From positions 1 through 64,000 of the forward strand of contig DATJTI010000037.1 of NCBI GenBank assembly GCA_035503615.1: DNA of 64,000 bases, written 5' to 3'. Below the pieces are notes generated by a model. That model did not search any database, was not told the DNA's origin, and saw only the letters and a program-made list of their open reading frames with translations. Both the position numbers and the translations under genes were made by a program. This stretch comes from AP-15 sp035503615 (GTDB lineage Bacteria > Pseudomonadota > Alphaproteobacteria > ATCC43930 > CGMCC-115725). Below are positions 15,939-24,816 of this stretch, one piece after another (position 1 is the first letter of the stretch; every line of letters starts with the position of its first letter).

Positions 15939-17420
15939 TCACGGTTCCGCACCGGGCGGAACCGGCGCCGTCGGTTGGCTGATGAGCTTGCCGGGGTTCA
16001 TGATGCCTCGCGGGTCGATCGCCTCTTTGATGCGCCGCATCAGCTCGATCTCCACGGCCGGCTTGTAGTGGGTGATCTCGTCGCGTTTCATGATGCCGAC
16101 CCCGTGCTCGGCGCTGATCGAGCCGTGGAGCTCGCGCACGATGCCATGGACGATGTCGTTGAACTCCTGCCAGCGCGCGAGATAGGCGGTCTTGTCCATG
16201 GCCTCGGGCTGGGTCAGGTTGAAGTGGATGTTGCCGTCGCCGACATGGCCAAAGGCGATCGGCCGGATGCCCGGCAGGCGGGCGCGGACGGCATCGCTGG
16301 CGCGGATCACAAATTCGGCGACCCGGCTGACCGGCACCGATACGTCGTGCTTGATCGAGCCCGAATAGAGCTGCGCCTCGACGATCGCTTCGCGAACCTG
16401 CCATAGCGCCCGGCGCTGCGCGCCGCTTTCGGCGATGACGCCGTCGGCCACCAATCCTTGTTCGAGCGCCTCTTCGAGCAGGCGTTCCAGCAACGCGCGC
16501 ACTCCGCTGTCGCTCTGGCTCGACGACATTTCGAGGAGCACGTACCAGGGATGGCGCTTTGCCAGCGGATCGATCGTGCCCGGGATGTGCGTGGGGAGGT
16601 AGGCGAGTGCCAGCTCGATCCCGGGGCGCGGGATCAGTTCAAAGGCGGTCATCTGGTCGGCGCTCGCGGCCCTCGCATGTGCGAAGAGCGCCATTGCGTC
16701 CTCGATCCGGGCGAGGCCGAGAAACGCGGTCTCGATCTCGCGCGGCTTTGGAAACAGCTTGATCGTCGCCGCGGTGACGATGCCGAGCGTGCCTTCGCCG
16801 CCGATAAACAGCTGCTTCAGATCATAGCCGGTGTTGTCCTTGCGCAACCTGCGCAGCCCGTCCCAGACGCGGCCGTCGGGCAGCACCACCTCCAGCCCCA
16901 GGACAAGCTCGCGGGTGTTGCCGTAGCGCAAGACCGCGATGCCACCGGCATTGGTCGAGATGTTGCCGCCGATCTGGCAGCTGCCCTCGGCGCCGAGGCT
17001 CAGCGGAAAGAGCCGGTCAACCGCGTCGGCGGCTTTGTGCAGATCGGCAAGGATGCAGCCCGCCTCGACCGTCATCGTGAAGTTGTTGGGGTCGATCGCC
17101 CGCACCCGGTTCATCCGGCCGAGCGCCAGCACGATGTTGGCACGATCCGCTGGCGGAACGCTGCCACCGACGAGCCCGGTATTGCCGCCTTGCGGTACCA
17201 CCGCCAACCCCGCCGCGGCGCAGATGCGCACGACCGCCGCGACCTCTTCGATCGATGCCGGCCGCACGACGAGCCGCGTCGCGCCGCGATAAAGCTGCCG
17301 CGCCTCCGTGAGGTACGGCTCCTGGTCGCGCGGATCAGCGATCCACCCCAGGGGCCCGACCGCCGCCTTGACCCGTGCGAGCGCGGTTTCGATGTCCATC
17401 GCCGGTACCGGGCTTCGCAT
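15939..17420 (-). CDS. FAD-linked 2-hydroxyacid dehydrogenase (GlcD / D-2-hydroxyglutarate dehydrogenase-like)
   Basis: 493 residues with a PCMH-type FAD domain (residues about 40-220) showing VVPQGGNTGLVGGSVP and SLGAEGSCQIGGNISTNAGG, and a C-terminal FAD-oxidase domain with the metal-site motif GHVGDGNIHFN and AEHGVGIMKRDE. It oxidises a D-2-hydroxyacid (glycolate, D-lactate or D-2-hydroxyglutarate) and passes electrons to a carrier. The ATG overlaps the stop of the upstream PadR gene (TGATG), so the two are co-translated. No GlcE/GlcF subunits are present, which favours the stand-alone D-2-hydroxyglutarate or D-lactate type. Confidence 0.88.
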   Translation of the reverse strand: MRSPVPAMDIETALARVKAAVGPLGWIADPRDQEPYLTEARQLYRGATRLVVRPASIEEVAAVVRICAAAGLAVVPQGGNTGLVGGSVPPADRANIVLALGRMNRVRAIDPNNFTMTVEAGCILADLHKAADAVDRLFPLSLGAEGSCQIGGNISTNAGGIAVLRYGNTRELVLGLEVVLPDGRVWDGLRRLRKDNTGYDLKQLFIGGEGTLGIVTAATIKLFPKPREIETAFLGLARIEDAMALFAHARAASADQMTAFELIPRPGIELALAYLPTHIPGTIDPLAKRHPWYVLLEMSSSQSDSGVRALLERLLEEALEQGLVADGVIAESGAQRRALWQVREAIVEAQLYSGSIKHDVSVPVSRVAEFVIRASDAVRARLPGIRPIAFGHVGDGNIHFNLTQPEAMDKTAYLARWQEFNDIVHGIVRELHGSISAEHGVGIMKRDEITHYKPAVEIELMRRIKEAIDPRGIMNPGKLISQPTAPVPPGAEP

Positions 17421-17989
17421 CAGCCGCGTTCGATTTCGCCGGCGACGCGATCCAGCGCCTCGGTGATCGTGCGGACCTGGCCGGTCTCGAGCGGACCACG
17501 ACCGAGGCGGACCGACAGCGCCATTTCGAGATTGCGCATGGCGCGCCGGATCTCCGGCGCCGGCCCGTCGCCAATGGCCCGGCTGATCTCGGCCATGCGG
17601 GCAAAGATCGCCTCGACGAGCGGCCGGTTGGCGGCGAGATGTGCGGTTCCCTCCTCGGTGATCGAGTAGAGTTTGCGCGGGCCTTCGGCGGTCTCGGGGC
17701 GCAGGTAGCCGAGTTCCTCGAGCAGGGTCAAGGTCGGGTAGACCACCCCCGGGCTCGGGCTGTAACTGCCGCCGAACTGCTCCTCGATCGCCTTGATCAG
17801 CTCATAGCCGTAGCGCGGCTTCTCCGCGATCAGCCGCAACAGCACGTAGCGCAGGTCGCCATGGTCGAAAACCCGGCCGTAGCGCCGGTCCCGGCCGCCG
17901 CGGTTATGGCCGAAATGTGCGGTCTCATGGCCAAAAACGCCGCGGGCATGCCGCCGGTCGCCATGAGGATGGAGATGTCTGAACATTCG
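17420..17989 (-). CDS. PadR family transcriptional regulator
   Basis: 189 residues. A His/Arg/Gly-rich N-terminal tail (MFRHLHPHGDRRHARG, about 35 residues) precedes the PadR winged helix LRYVLLRLIAEKPRYGYELI and the strand SPSPGVVYPTLTLLEELGY. The ATG at 17989 is chosen because AGAGGAAG lies 10 bases upstream; an ATG at 18013 would add 8 residues. PadR proteins repress stress or detoxification genes. It is coupled to the FAD dehydrogenase and 101 bases downstream of the dioxygenase fusion, so it may regulate either. A palindrome at 19106-19117 is a candidate operator. Confidence 0.88.
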   Translation of the reverse strand, partial: RMFRHLHPHGDRRHARGVFGHETAHFGHNRGGRDRRYGRVFDHGDLRYVLLRLIAEKPRYGYELIKAIEEQFGGSYSPSPGVVYPTLTLLEELGYLRPETAEGPRKLYSITEEGTAHLAANRPLVEAIFARMAEISRAIGDGPAPEIRRAMRNLEMALSVRLGRGPLETGQVRTITEALDRVAGEIERG

Positions 17990-18090
17990 ATTGTACTTCC
18001 TCTTGTCCGTCATTGACCGGCGCGGCGGCGCGATCGCGGAATTTGCCCGGCGCGCCCCGCAGGCTCCGCGCGGCGGCGGCAACAACAGCG

Positions 18091-19071
18091 TCAAACCTGC
18101 GCGCCCTGCCTGCCTTGAGCCTGCAGCTGGTCGATCCGCGCCTGCATCTCGGGCCCGGGCCAGTCTTCGAGCAGCCACGCCGGTAGCGGCTCGTTGCGAC
18201 CGCTGACCGGCAGCGCCGCGTCATCGTCCGACCGGCCGCCCTCGAACAATTGCAGCGCGTGCGGCATCTCGTAATAGATTTCGAGCGTGTTGCCGTCCGG
18301 ATCGGCGAAGTAAAAGCTGCGCTGATTGACATGGTTGGTCGCGCGCAGGATCTCGACGCCACTCGCCACGAGGTGCCGGTACGCATCGCGCAGCGCCGCA
18401 TAACTGCCAACCTGGAAGGCGATGTGGGCGAGCCCGATCTGGCCGCGCTGCGGGCGCGGTGCCGCATCGGGGGTCGGATGCTGGCCGATATCGAGCGTGT
18501 GGAAGTTCTCGCCTAAAGTCATGAAGACGCCGCCATGCTCCGGATCCTCCTCGGCAATCGCGAAGCCGAGAATATCGCGATAAAACCGCTTGGAAGCTTC
18601 CTGGTCGGCGACCCGCAGATTGACGTGGCCGATGCGATCGAGCTTGATCATGCTTCTCTCCCTGACAAAATCTTGGCTTGGCAAATCTTGGCCGGCCGGC
18701 AACAGCTCCGGCCGGTAGCGGCGACGCAAGGTTTCGAGCTTCAGCGGCACCGGCGTCCCGAGCCACAGCGCGTAGCGGCTATGGTCGTCGACCGAATCGT
18801 CGCTCAGCGGGTGGATCAATACGTCGAGACCGTCGCGGTTCAGCATCAGCCACGGCACGACGTGATGGAACTCGGCCGTGGCAAAGATGACCTGCAGGTT
18901 GGCGATCGGGTGCGGGCCGATCGGTGTGTCGTGAAAGCCGCCGAATTGGACCGGAAATTTGCTGCCGATCGCTGACGCGAGACGTTCGGCGACCGGGCGC
19001 CTCGCCGTGTCGTAATAGATATGCGCATGATAACCGTTTAGCTGGGTGGGTCCGTCGGATATCCCGGACAT
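18091..19071 (-). CDS. In-frame fusion: DOPA 4,5-dioxygenase-like domain plus VOC (extradiol dioxygenase-like) domain
   Basis: 326 residues from the ATG at 19071 (GGAG 8 bases upstream). Residues about 10-115 match DOPA-dioxygenase proteins: GYHAHIYYD, FGGFHDTPIGPHPIANLQV and LIHPLSDDSVDDHSRYALWLG. Residues about 141-290 are a glyoxalase/VOC domain: IGHVNLRVADQEASKRFYRD, HIAFQVGS and SFYFADPDGNTLEIYYE, with His and Glu ligands of an extradiol or glyoxalase metal site. Between them there is no stop codon. An internal ATG at 18651 has its own AGGGAGAG site, so the VOC protein could also be made alone. Both domains suggest ring cleavage. Confidence 0.75.
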   Translation of the reverse strand: MSGISDGPTQLNGYHAHIYYDTARRPVAERLASAIGSKFPVQFGGFHDTPIGPHPIANLQVIFATAEFHHVVPWLMLNRDGLDVLIHPLSDDSVDDHSRYALWLGTPVPLKLETLRRRYRPELLPAGQDLPSQDFVRERSMIKLDRIGHVNLRVADQEASKRFYRDILGFAIAEEDPEHGGVFMTLGENFHTLDIGQHPTPDAAPRPQRGQIGLAHIAFQVGSYAALRDAYRHLVASGVEILRATNHVNQRSFYFADPDGNTLEIYYEMPHALQLFEGGRSDDDAALPVSGRNEPLPAWLLEDWPGPEMQARIDQLQAQGRQGAQV

Positions 19072-19105
19072 CAGAACTGCTCCATGGGTTGTTGGTCGCG
19101 CCAAT

Positions 19106-19117
19106 TAGATATATCTA
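19106..19117. promoter_or_regulatory. Perfect 12-bp AT palindrome in divergent promoter region
   Basis: TAGATATATCTA stands out in a GC-rich region, 35 bases upstream of the fusion gene and 77 bases upstream of the cupin gene on the other strand. It is a plausible operator for the nearby PadR regulator; not proven. Confidence 0.4.
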
Positions 19118-19193
19118 GATGCAGTCTCGTCAAGCTCTTTTTCGCGATCGGAGGACCGTGCTAGGATCGGGCGTCAACGGAGAGGCGATCGAG

Positions 19194-19667
19194 ATGAGCG
19201 ATCAGCATGCGCAGGTCGATTGGAAGGTCCATGGGGTCAAGGTCATCCCCGGCGACCAGCTCGATACGAACACCCCGCAGACACCGGGCATGAACCGGGC
19301 GGCAGCGATCAATTTTGCGCGCGTCGGGGCGCAGAAGATCTGGGCCGGCACGGTCAAGATCCATGCCAACGCGAAGACCGGCGCGCATCATCACGGCGCC
19401 CTCGAAAGTGTGATCTATGTGCTGAAAGGGCGCGCCCGGATGCGCTGGGGCGACCATCTCGAATATATGGCCGAAGCGGGGCCGGGCGATTTCATCTTTG
19501 TCCCGCCTTATGTGCCGCACCAGGAGATCAATGCCTCCTCCGATGAGACGCTCGAATGCGTGCTGGTGCGCAGCGACAACGAGGCGGTGGTCGTCAATCT
19601 CGACATCGAGCCGGTCGAGCACCCCGAAGCCGTGCGCTGGGTCGACCCGATCCATCGCGACGGCTGA
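19194..19667 (+). CDS. Cupin domain protein
   Basis: 157 residues; ATG at 19194 with GGAGAGG upstream. The double-strand beta-helix core runs from about residue 30 to 140. The first cupin motif carries GAHHHGALESVIYVLKG with His and Glu metal ligands, and the second is GDFIFVPPYVPHQE with the last His. Single-domain cupins of this kind serve as dioxygenases, isomerases or small-molecule sensors. It is transcribed away from the dioxygenase fusion, so the pair may share a regulator. The substrate cannot be read from sequence. Confidence 0.85.
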   Translation: MSDQHAQVDWKVHGVKVIPGDQLDTNTPQTPGMNRAAAINFARVGAQKIWAGTVKIHANAKTGAHHHGALESVIYVLKGRARMRWGDHLEYMAEAGPGDFIFVPPYVPHQEINASSDETLECVLVRSDNEAVVVNLDIEPVEHPEAVRWVDPIHRDG

Positions 19668-19690
19668 TCCCCCGGGGTCACGCGATAAGT

Positions 19691-20968
19691 TCACGCGGCG
19701 CGCGGAGCCGGCGCCAGCGCTCGCCCATCGAGATCGCCGGTCGCCAGACCCAGGTGGCGCAGCACGGTCGGCGCAATGTCGATCAGCGACGAGCGTTCAC
19801 GATGGACCGCCACGGCAAACCCGCCGCCGCGGATCATCAGGAACGGCCGCTGCTCGTTCTCGCCGAGCCCGCCATGTTGGCCGAAGCCGGTCACATCCGT
19901 GGTCTGCTCGGAGTCGCGCACGATCGGGCTGCGACCCGGCACGCTATAGCGATTGGCACCGGGATCGGCCTTCAACGTGATCGCGACCCGCGCCGCCGAC
20001 CTGGTCGGCAGACCGATTTCGCCGAGCGCGCCGCCGGTGAACACCCTGCCGACCCAGGGTTCAGCTTCGAGAAAATGCGCGACCTCGCCAACGAGCGCGC
20101 CCTCGGGCTCGCTGAAATAGAGGAGTGCCGCGGTGCCGTTGGGGGCGACGACCACCTCGCTGGATCGCGCTGCGCGCTTCAGCCCGGCGCCGATCAGGAG
20201 CGCATCGAGATCGATCGTGTCGGTCACGGTTTCCATGCCGTGGTCGGAACCGACCACAAACAGGATGTCGTCGCCGGTGGCGGCAAGGCTGGCGATCGTG
20301 TCTGCGACCCGGCGGACATTCTCGTCGGCGGCGGCGATGGCGCGGCGATGCTCGGGCGAGCCGAGCGGCATATGGTGGCCGGTAAAATCGGGTTCCGACA
20401 ACCACAGCACCGCCAATGTCGGGGCGCGCTCGCGCAGGACCTCGGTGCAGAAGCGTTCCGTCACGGCAGTGTCGCCGGCCTCGCCCTTGGCCACCGCCAG
20501 CCCTTCGGCCGCCGGCAACGGGCGGCGGCCCGGACCAAAGCTGCCGGCCGGGTTGTAGACCCAGCCATGCCCGTCGGGATCGAGGAAATAGGCCGCACCC
20601 GGCGACACGTTCGAAAACGCGATCGCGGTTCCGCCGGCGCCGGCGATCCGCTCGGCCAGGGTCGGCGCGTGCAATGTGCGGCCGGTCGCCCGGTGGAGAC
20701 GGTCGCGGAAATCGGGCTTGCCGACCGACAGGCAGACGAGGCCCTCGCCCTCGTCGAGCGCCATCGTGTTGCCGAGAAGCCCGTGGCGTGCCGGCAGGCA
20801 GCCGGTGGCAATCGAGGCGGCACTGGTGCGCGTCGTCGACGGGAATACCCCGGAATGATTGACGAACCGGGCCGAGCGTTGCCCGAACCCGGTCAGATAG
20901 GGCGCATCCCGCGGTGTGATCAGGTCGCGGCGCAGGCTGTCGCAGATGACAATGACGGCGCGCTTCAT
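19691..20968 (-). CDS. Alkaline phosphatase superfamily phosphodiesterase/nucleotide pyrophosphatase-like
   Basis: 425 residues. The N-terminal AVIVICDSLRRDLI gives the first metal-binding Asp, PSTTRTSAASIATG carries the Thr nucleophile, and metal ligands continue in LSEPDFTGHH and GSDHGMETV, with a last His in FGQHGG. This is the type I phosphodiesterase (PF01663-like) architecture. No signal peptide is seen, so it is probably cytosolic. The ATG overlaps the stop of the thioesterase upstream (20965-20968), linking both in one operon. Substrate unknown. Confidence 0.85.
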   Translation of the reverse strand: MKRAVIVICDSLRRDLITPRDAPYLTGFGQRSARFVNHSGVFPSTTRTSAASIATGCLPARHGLLGNTMALDEGEGLVCLSVGKPDFRDRLHRATGRTLHAPTLAERIAGAGGTAIAFSNVSPGAAYFLDPDGHGWVYNPAGSFGPGRRPLPAAEGLAVAKGEAGDTAVTERFCTEVLRERAPTLAVLWLSEPDFTGHHMPLGSPEHRRAIAAADENVRRVADTIASLAATGDDILFVVGSDHGMETVTDTIDLDALLIGAGLKRAARSSEVVVAPNGTAALLYFSEPEGALVGEVAHFLEAEPWVGRVFTGGALGEIGLPTRSAARVAITLKADPGANRYSVPGRSPIVRDSEQTTDVTGFGQHGGLGENEQRPFLMIRGGGFAVAVHRERSSLIDIAPTVLRHLGLATGDLDGRALAPAPRAA

Positions 20969-21447
20969 CGGGTCATTCCTTCGCTGCGGGTGGCTTCACT
21001 GGCGTCAGGATCGCGGGCGAGCATCGCCTGGCGCAGGGCCGGCATCAGCGGCACCTTCTCACCGGTGGCGTTGACCATCAGGATCAGTACCGCATGACCC
21101 GCCGCGCACAACCCGCGGCACCAGACTGCGTATTCCATTTCGAAGCTGGTGCGTCCGACCCGGACGGTGCGGGCGCCGACCAGAATTTCGTCACCATAAG
21201 CAAGCGGGCGCTGATAGCGGATGCCGGTCTCGGCAATGACCGGCCCCGGTGAACTGGCCGACAGCCCCGGCAGGCCGAGGGTTTCGAGGTAGCGGTTGCG
21301 GGCCTCCTCGAACCATTCGAAATAAGCGCGGTGGTTGGCATGGCCGAACGGATCGCATTCGCTCCAGCGCACCCGGTGCCGGATCAAGAATGCCCATCCC
21401 GGCCCGACCCCGAACCGCGCAGATTCGGCCGCACCCGCCTCCTCCAT
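20965..21447 (-). CDS. Acyl-CoA thioesterase, hotdog fold (4HBT family)
   Basis: 160 residues with the ATG at 21447 preceded by AGGAGG. RVRWSECDPFGHANHRAYFEWFEEARNR is the signature of 4-hydroxybenzoyl-CoA thioesterase/YbgC proteins, with Asp in the ECDPFGH loop as catalytic residue. The enzyme hydrolyses an acyl-CoA thioester in the cytosol. It is coupled to the phosphodiesterase gene by a 4-base overlap. Longer readings from 21591 add Arg-rich sequence and are rejected. Confidence 0.87.
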   Translation of the reverse strand: MEEAGAAESARFGVGPGWAFLIRHRVRWSECDPFGHANHRAYFEWFEEARNRYLETLGLPGLSASSPGPVIAETGIRYQRPLAYGDEILVGARTVRVGRTSFEMEYAVWCRGLCAAGHAVLILMVNATGEKVPLMPALRQAMLARDPDASEATRSEGMTR

Positions 21448-21664
21448 TGCCGAGCCTCCTGCGCGCTCCGGGCGCTCACGCCACCATCCGGCGAGAGGGG
21501 CAGCGGCGCGCCAAAACAACAGACAATCTACGACGCGTCGCCGCGGCGGCAAAGAGCGGGGGCAGCACCGGGGCATACTCCTTGTTGTCATTTTTCAAGG
21601 ATTAGCATCGGAGCATCGGTGCGCCGGCTCGCATCCGGGCGCGAAACATGAGAGAGACAGGGGC

Positions 21665-23014
21665 ATGACGGCGCTGCGGCTCAAGGAGGAACGGCCCGCT
21701 CCTGCCGGGGCGACGGCGCTGCTCGCGTCGCGGCGGTTCGGCCCATTGTTCTGGGCCCAGTTCCTGTCCGCGTTCAACGACAACGCGGTCAAGAACGCGC
21801 TGGTACTGATGATCACCTACCGCGCCGCCACCGGCTCGCAGCTCTCGGCGCAGCTGCTGGTCCCGCTCGCCGGCGGGTTGTTCATCCTGCCATTCTTTCT
21901 GTGCTCGGCGACCGCCGGCCAGTTCGCCGACCAGCACGACAAGGCATGGCTGATCCGGCTGATCAAATCGACCGAGATCGTGCTGATGCTGGCCGCCGCG
22001 GGCGGGGTGATTGCCGGCAGCACGATCGTGCTGCTGGCGATTTTATGCGTGATGGGGATCGAGGCGGCGTTTTTCGGCCCGCTCAAATACGCGATCCTGC
22101 CGGATCTGCTCCCCGCGCACGAGCTGATGCTCGGCAATGCGCTGGTCGAGGGCGGCACGTTTATCGCGATCCTGCTGGGCACGATCGCCGGGGTGCTGAT
22201 TGCCGGGCGACACGGTGCGATGCTGGTCGGGGTGCTGATCATCGGCGTGGCACTCGCCGCTTGGGGAACCAGCCTGATGATCCCGCCGACGCGGGCCGCG
22301 GCACCGGCAAACCGGGTCGGCTGGAACTTCTTCGCCGCCACTTCGCGGGTAATCGCCGAGGCGGCCGGCGAGACCGTACCGTTCCGCTCGATCCTCGGGA
22401 TCTCCTGGTTCTGGCTCGCCGGCGCGGTCTACCTGTCGCAATTTCCGAGTTATGTGCGTTTCACGCTCGGCGGTGGGGAGGCGGTGGTCACGTTGTTCCT
22501 GACCGTCTTTTCGATCGGCATCGCGCTCGGCTCGCTGGCGTGCAACCGGATCCTCGGCGGTCGGATCAGCGCCCGCACCGTGCCCTGGGGTGCAGCCGGC
22601 ATCGGCTTGTTCTCGATCGATCTATGGCTGGCGAGCCCGGTGCCGGCCGCCGTTGGTGCGAGGCTGGTCGGACTGGCCGGTTTTCTCGCGCAGCCGGGAC
22701 ATTGGCGGGTCCTCGGCGACCTGCTCGGGATTTCGGTCAGCGGCGGCATCTTCATCGTGCCGCTTTACGTTCTGCTGCAGGCAGCGAGCCGGCGCGAGCA
22801 CCGCGCCCGTGCGATCGCGGCCAACAACGTCGTCAACGCCGCGGCGATGGTCGTCGCCGCGGTGGCGACAATGGCGCTGATCGGCGCCGGGCTGAGCATC
22901 CCCCGGCTGTTTTTGCTGACCGGCGCCGCCACCTTCGCGGTCGCGCTATGGTGCTGGCGGATCCGGCCAAGCCTGGTGCTATCCCCGACCGCGCTCGACG
23001 GCGAGGATGGCTGA
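21665..23014 (+). CDS. MFS transporter, lysophospholipid transporter LplT-like
   Basis: 449 residues with about 12 hydrophobic segments. FWAQFLSAFNDNAVKNALV is the characteristic opening of the LplT/Aas N-terminal MFS domain, and GIEAAFFGPLKYAILPDLL is also typical of the family. LplT flips lysophospholipids across the inner membrane for re-acylation. In many proteobacteria the domain is fused to acyltransferase and acyl-ACP synthetase modules; here it stands alone. The ATG at 21665 begins the conserved part. A substrate other than lysolipid is possible. Confidence 0.82.
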   Translation: MTALRLKEERPAPAGATALLASRRFGPLFWAQFLSAFNDNAVKNALVLMITYRAATGSQLSAQLLVPLAGGLFILPFFLCSATAGQFADQHDKAWLIRLIKSTEIVLMLAAAGGVIAGSTIVLLAILCVMGIEAAFFGPLKYAILPDLLPAHELMLGNALVEGGTFIAILLGTIAGVLIAGRHGAMLVGVLIIGVALAAWGTSLMIPPTRAAAPANRVGWNFFAATSRVIAEAAGETVPFRSILGISWFWLAGAVYLSQFPSYVRFTLGGGEAVVTLFLTVFSIGIALGSLACNRILGGRISARTVPWGAAGIGLFSIDLWLASPVPAAVGARLVGLAGFLAQPGHWRVLGDLLGISVSGGIFIVPLYVLLQAASRREHRARAIAANNVVNAAAMVVAAVATMALIGAGLSIPRLFLLTGAATFAVALWCWRIRPSLVLSPTALDGEDG

Positions 23015-23029
23015 TCGGCGACGGCCCGC

Positions 23030-23527
23030 TCAACTCCGCCACAGCGCCCGCGCCACGCTCCATGGCAGCGCCGTCAGCTCGTGCAGTGCCGCGCCAATCT
23101 CCGCCGCCCGCGAATGAGGGCGCACACCGGACCACCCGACAACCGCCACCCCGGCGAGCCGGAACAGCAAGGCGGCGCGCAAGAGGTGGGTGCGATCGGA
23201 AACCAGTACCACCGACCCCAGCCGATGCGCCCGCAGCAGGCGGGCGGTTTCGCACGAATTGCCGAGCGTGTCGCGCGATTTGGGCTCGACCAATAGAGCC
23301 GCAGGCGGGACGCCGGCGCCGAGAGCCGCACGGCGCATGATCTCCGCCTCGGGCACCGGCCCGCGCCCGCCCCCCGACAGCACCAGCAGCGGCGCCTTCT
23401 CTTCGCGCCACAGCCGGATCCCGCGCTCGACCCGCCGCATCAGCCGCAGCGATGGCGGGCAGCCGAGCACGACAATCGCGTCGGCACGGGGCGGCACGCT
23501 TCCCCCGGCGGCGGCGCGCAGAGACAA
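23030..23527 (-). CDS. YdcF/SanA-like DUF218 protein
   Basis: 165 residues. DUF218 core with ADAIVVLGCPP, a LVLSGGGRGPVPEAEIM loop, the EPKSRDTLGNSCETARLL motif and SVVLVSDRTHLLRA. Members influence envelope polysaccharide or vancomycin resistance; biochemistry is poorly known. Unlike ElyC/SanA there is no clear membrane anchor. It starts 3 bases after the stop of the amidohydrolase gene and is probably translated from the same mRNA. Confidence 0.75.
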   Translation of the reverse strand: MSLRAAAGGSVPPRADAIVVLGCPPSLRLMRRVERGIRLWREEKAPLLVLSGGGRGPVPEAEIMRRAALGAGVPPAALLVEPKSRDTLGNSCETARLLRAHRLGSVVLVSDRTHLLRAALLFRLAGVAVVGWSGVRPHSRAAEIGAALHELTALPWSVARALWRS

Positions 23528-23530
23528 GAA

Positions 23531-24619
23531 TCAGGGCGCGGCGATCCGATAGACCCGCGCCGCGGTACCGCTGTAGAGCGCTCTCTTCTCGGCGGCGGAT
23601 GCGCCGGCGGTGATGCGCTTGAATGCATTCCACAATTCGGCATAACCGCCCGATTGCTTGTCGGGCGGAAAATTGCTCTCGAACATGCAGCGCTCGACGC
23701 CAAACGCCTCGATGCACGGCTCGATATACTGGCGCCAGGCGGCGGCGAGGTCCTCCGAGGATGGCGGCAGGTCGCGCTCGTGAAAGTCGAAGCCGAACGA
23801 GGTCATGCCGACGCCACCGAGCTTGACATTGACGTTCGGACACTTCGCCAACTCGCCGATATCCTTGCGCCAGCCGGCGAGGATTTCTCCCCGTCTTCCG
23901 GCATAGGGGCCGATTCCGAGCACACCGCCGACATGGTTGAGGATGATTGTCGTTTCGGGGAAGGCGCGGGCGAGATCAGTCGCATCCGGCAGCTGCGGAT
24001 GATATTGCCAGGATTCGAAGCTGAGCCCGAGCGGTGCGAGCTGCGCAAAACCTTCCCGGAATTTGGCGTCACGCACCAGATGCGGCGGCACGTTGCGCGT
24101 CGCATAGCGCTGGATCGCAGGATGTTCGTCCCAGGATACGCCGTGGCGAATGCCGCGAAACCGGCCGCCGCCGACCCGGATCTCGGCTTCCAGCACCTCG
24201 CGCACGCGGGCGCCGAGGGTCAGGTCGGCATGACCGATGATCGCTTCTGCGACGCGGCACGAGCCGTAGCCGCCCGAGGCGCTCATTGCCGCGATGCCGT
24301 TGACAAATTCGACCTCGCCGACCGGCGCCATCTCCGCCGGCCCGTCCTTCTTGTACATCGAACGGCATTCGAGAAAGACGGTTGCGACAATGTTGTGGCC
24401 GCTGGCACCGGGACCCGGGCCGATATCGGCCAGCAGCTCCGGCAGCAGATACCGCCCGCGCTGCGGGGTCTCCCAGAAATGATGGTGCGGGTCGATGATC
24501 GGCAATTCCGGCTCGAGCGCCGCCTCGCGCGGCCGCTTGGCGAGCCACGCGCTCAGCGCGGTGTCATCACGCCAGGCGAGCCCGCGATATTCGCCTTTCG
24601 CATCAGCAATTTGCGCCAT
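23531..24619 (-). CDS. Amidohydrolase family protein (PF04909 type)
   Basis: 362 residues; the ATG at 24619 follows GGGAGCGGGGA. LPIIDPHHHFWETP supplies the first metal-binding His pair, RGIRHGVSW and ILNHVGGVLG carry further His ligands, and CMFESNFPPDK ends the barrel. The HHHFW opening is shared with lactonases and decarboxylases of aromatic catabolism (for example 2-pyrone-4,6-dicarboxylate hydrolase relatives). A second, divergent amidohydrolase lies 197 bases away, suggesting one pathway. Confidence 0.85.
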   Translation of the reverse strand: MAQIADAKGEYRGLAWRDDTALSAWLAKRPREAALEPELPIIDPHHHFWETPQRGRYLLPELLADIGPGPGASGHNIVATVFLECRSMYKKDGPAEMAPVGEVEFVNGIAAMSASGGYGSCRVAEAIIGHADLTLGARVREVLEAEIRVGGGRFRGIRHGVSWDEHPAIQRYATRNVPPHLVRDAKFREGFAQLAPLGLSFESWQYHPQLPDATDLARAFPETTIILNHVGGVLGIGPYAGRRGEILAGWRKDIGELAKCPNVNVKLGGVGMTSFGFDFHERDLPPSSEDLAAAWRQYIEPCIEAFGVERCMFESNFPPDKQSGGYAELWNAFKRITAGASAAEKRALYSGTAARVYRIAAP

Positions 24620-24816
24620 TCCCCGCTCCCTTGTTCCGGGTTCGACCGGCCGGATCATAACCGCATCGCCGCTTTGCGGATGAACTCCTTTCCGTTGCCG
24701 ACCACAGCGCCGGGCATGCCAACCCACGAGCCCTCGGCGCCCTGGACACGGCCCTGCGGCGACCGCCAAACTCGCGCAGGACAGACCAAACTCGCGCAGC
24801 ACAGAGGAGCATCGCG

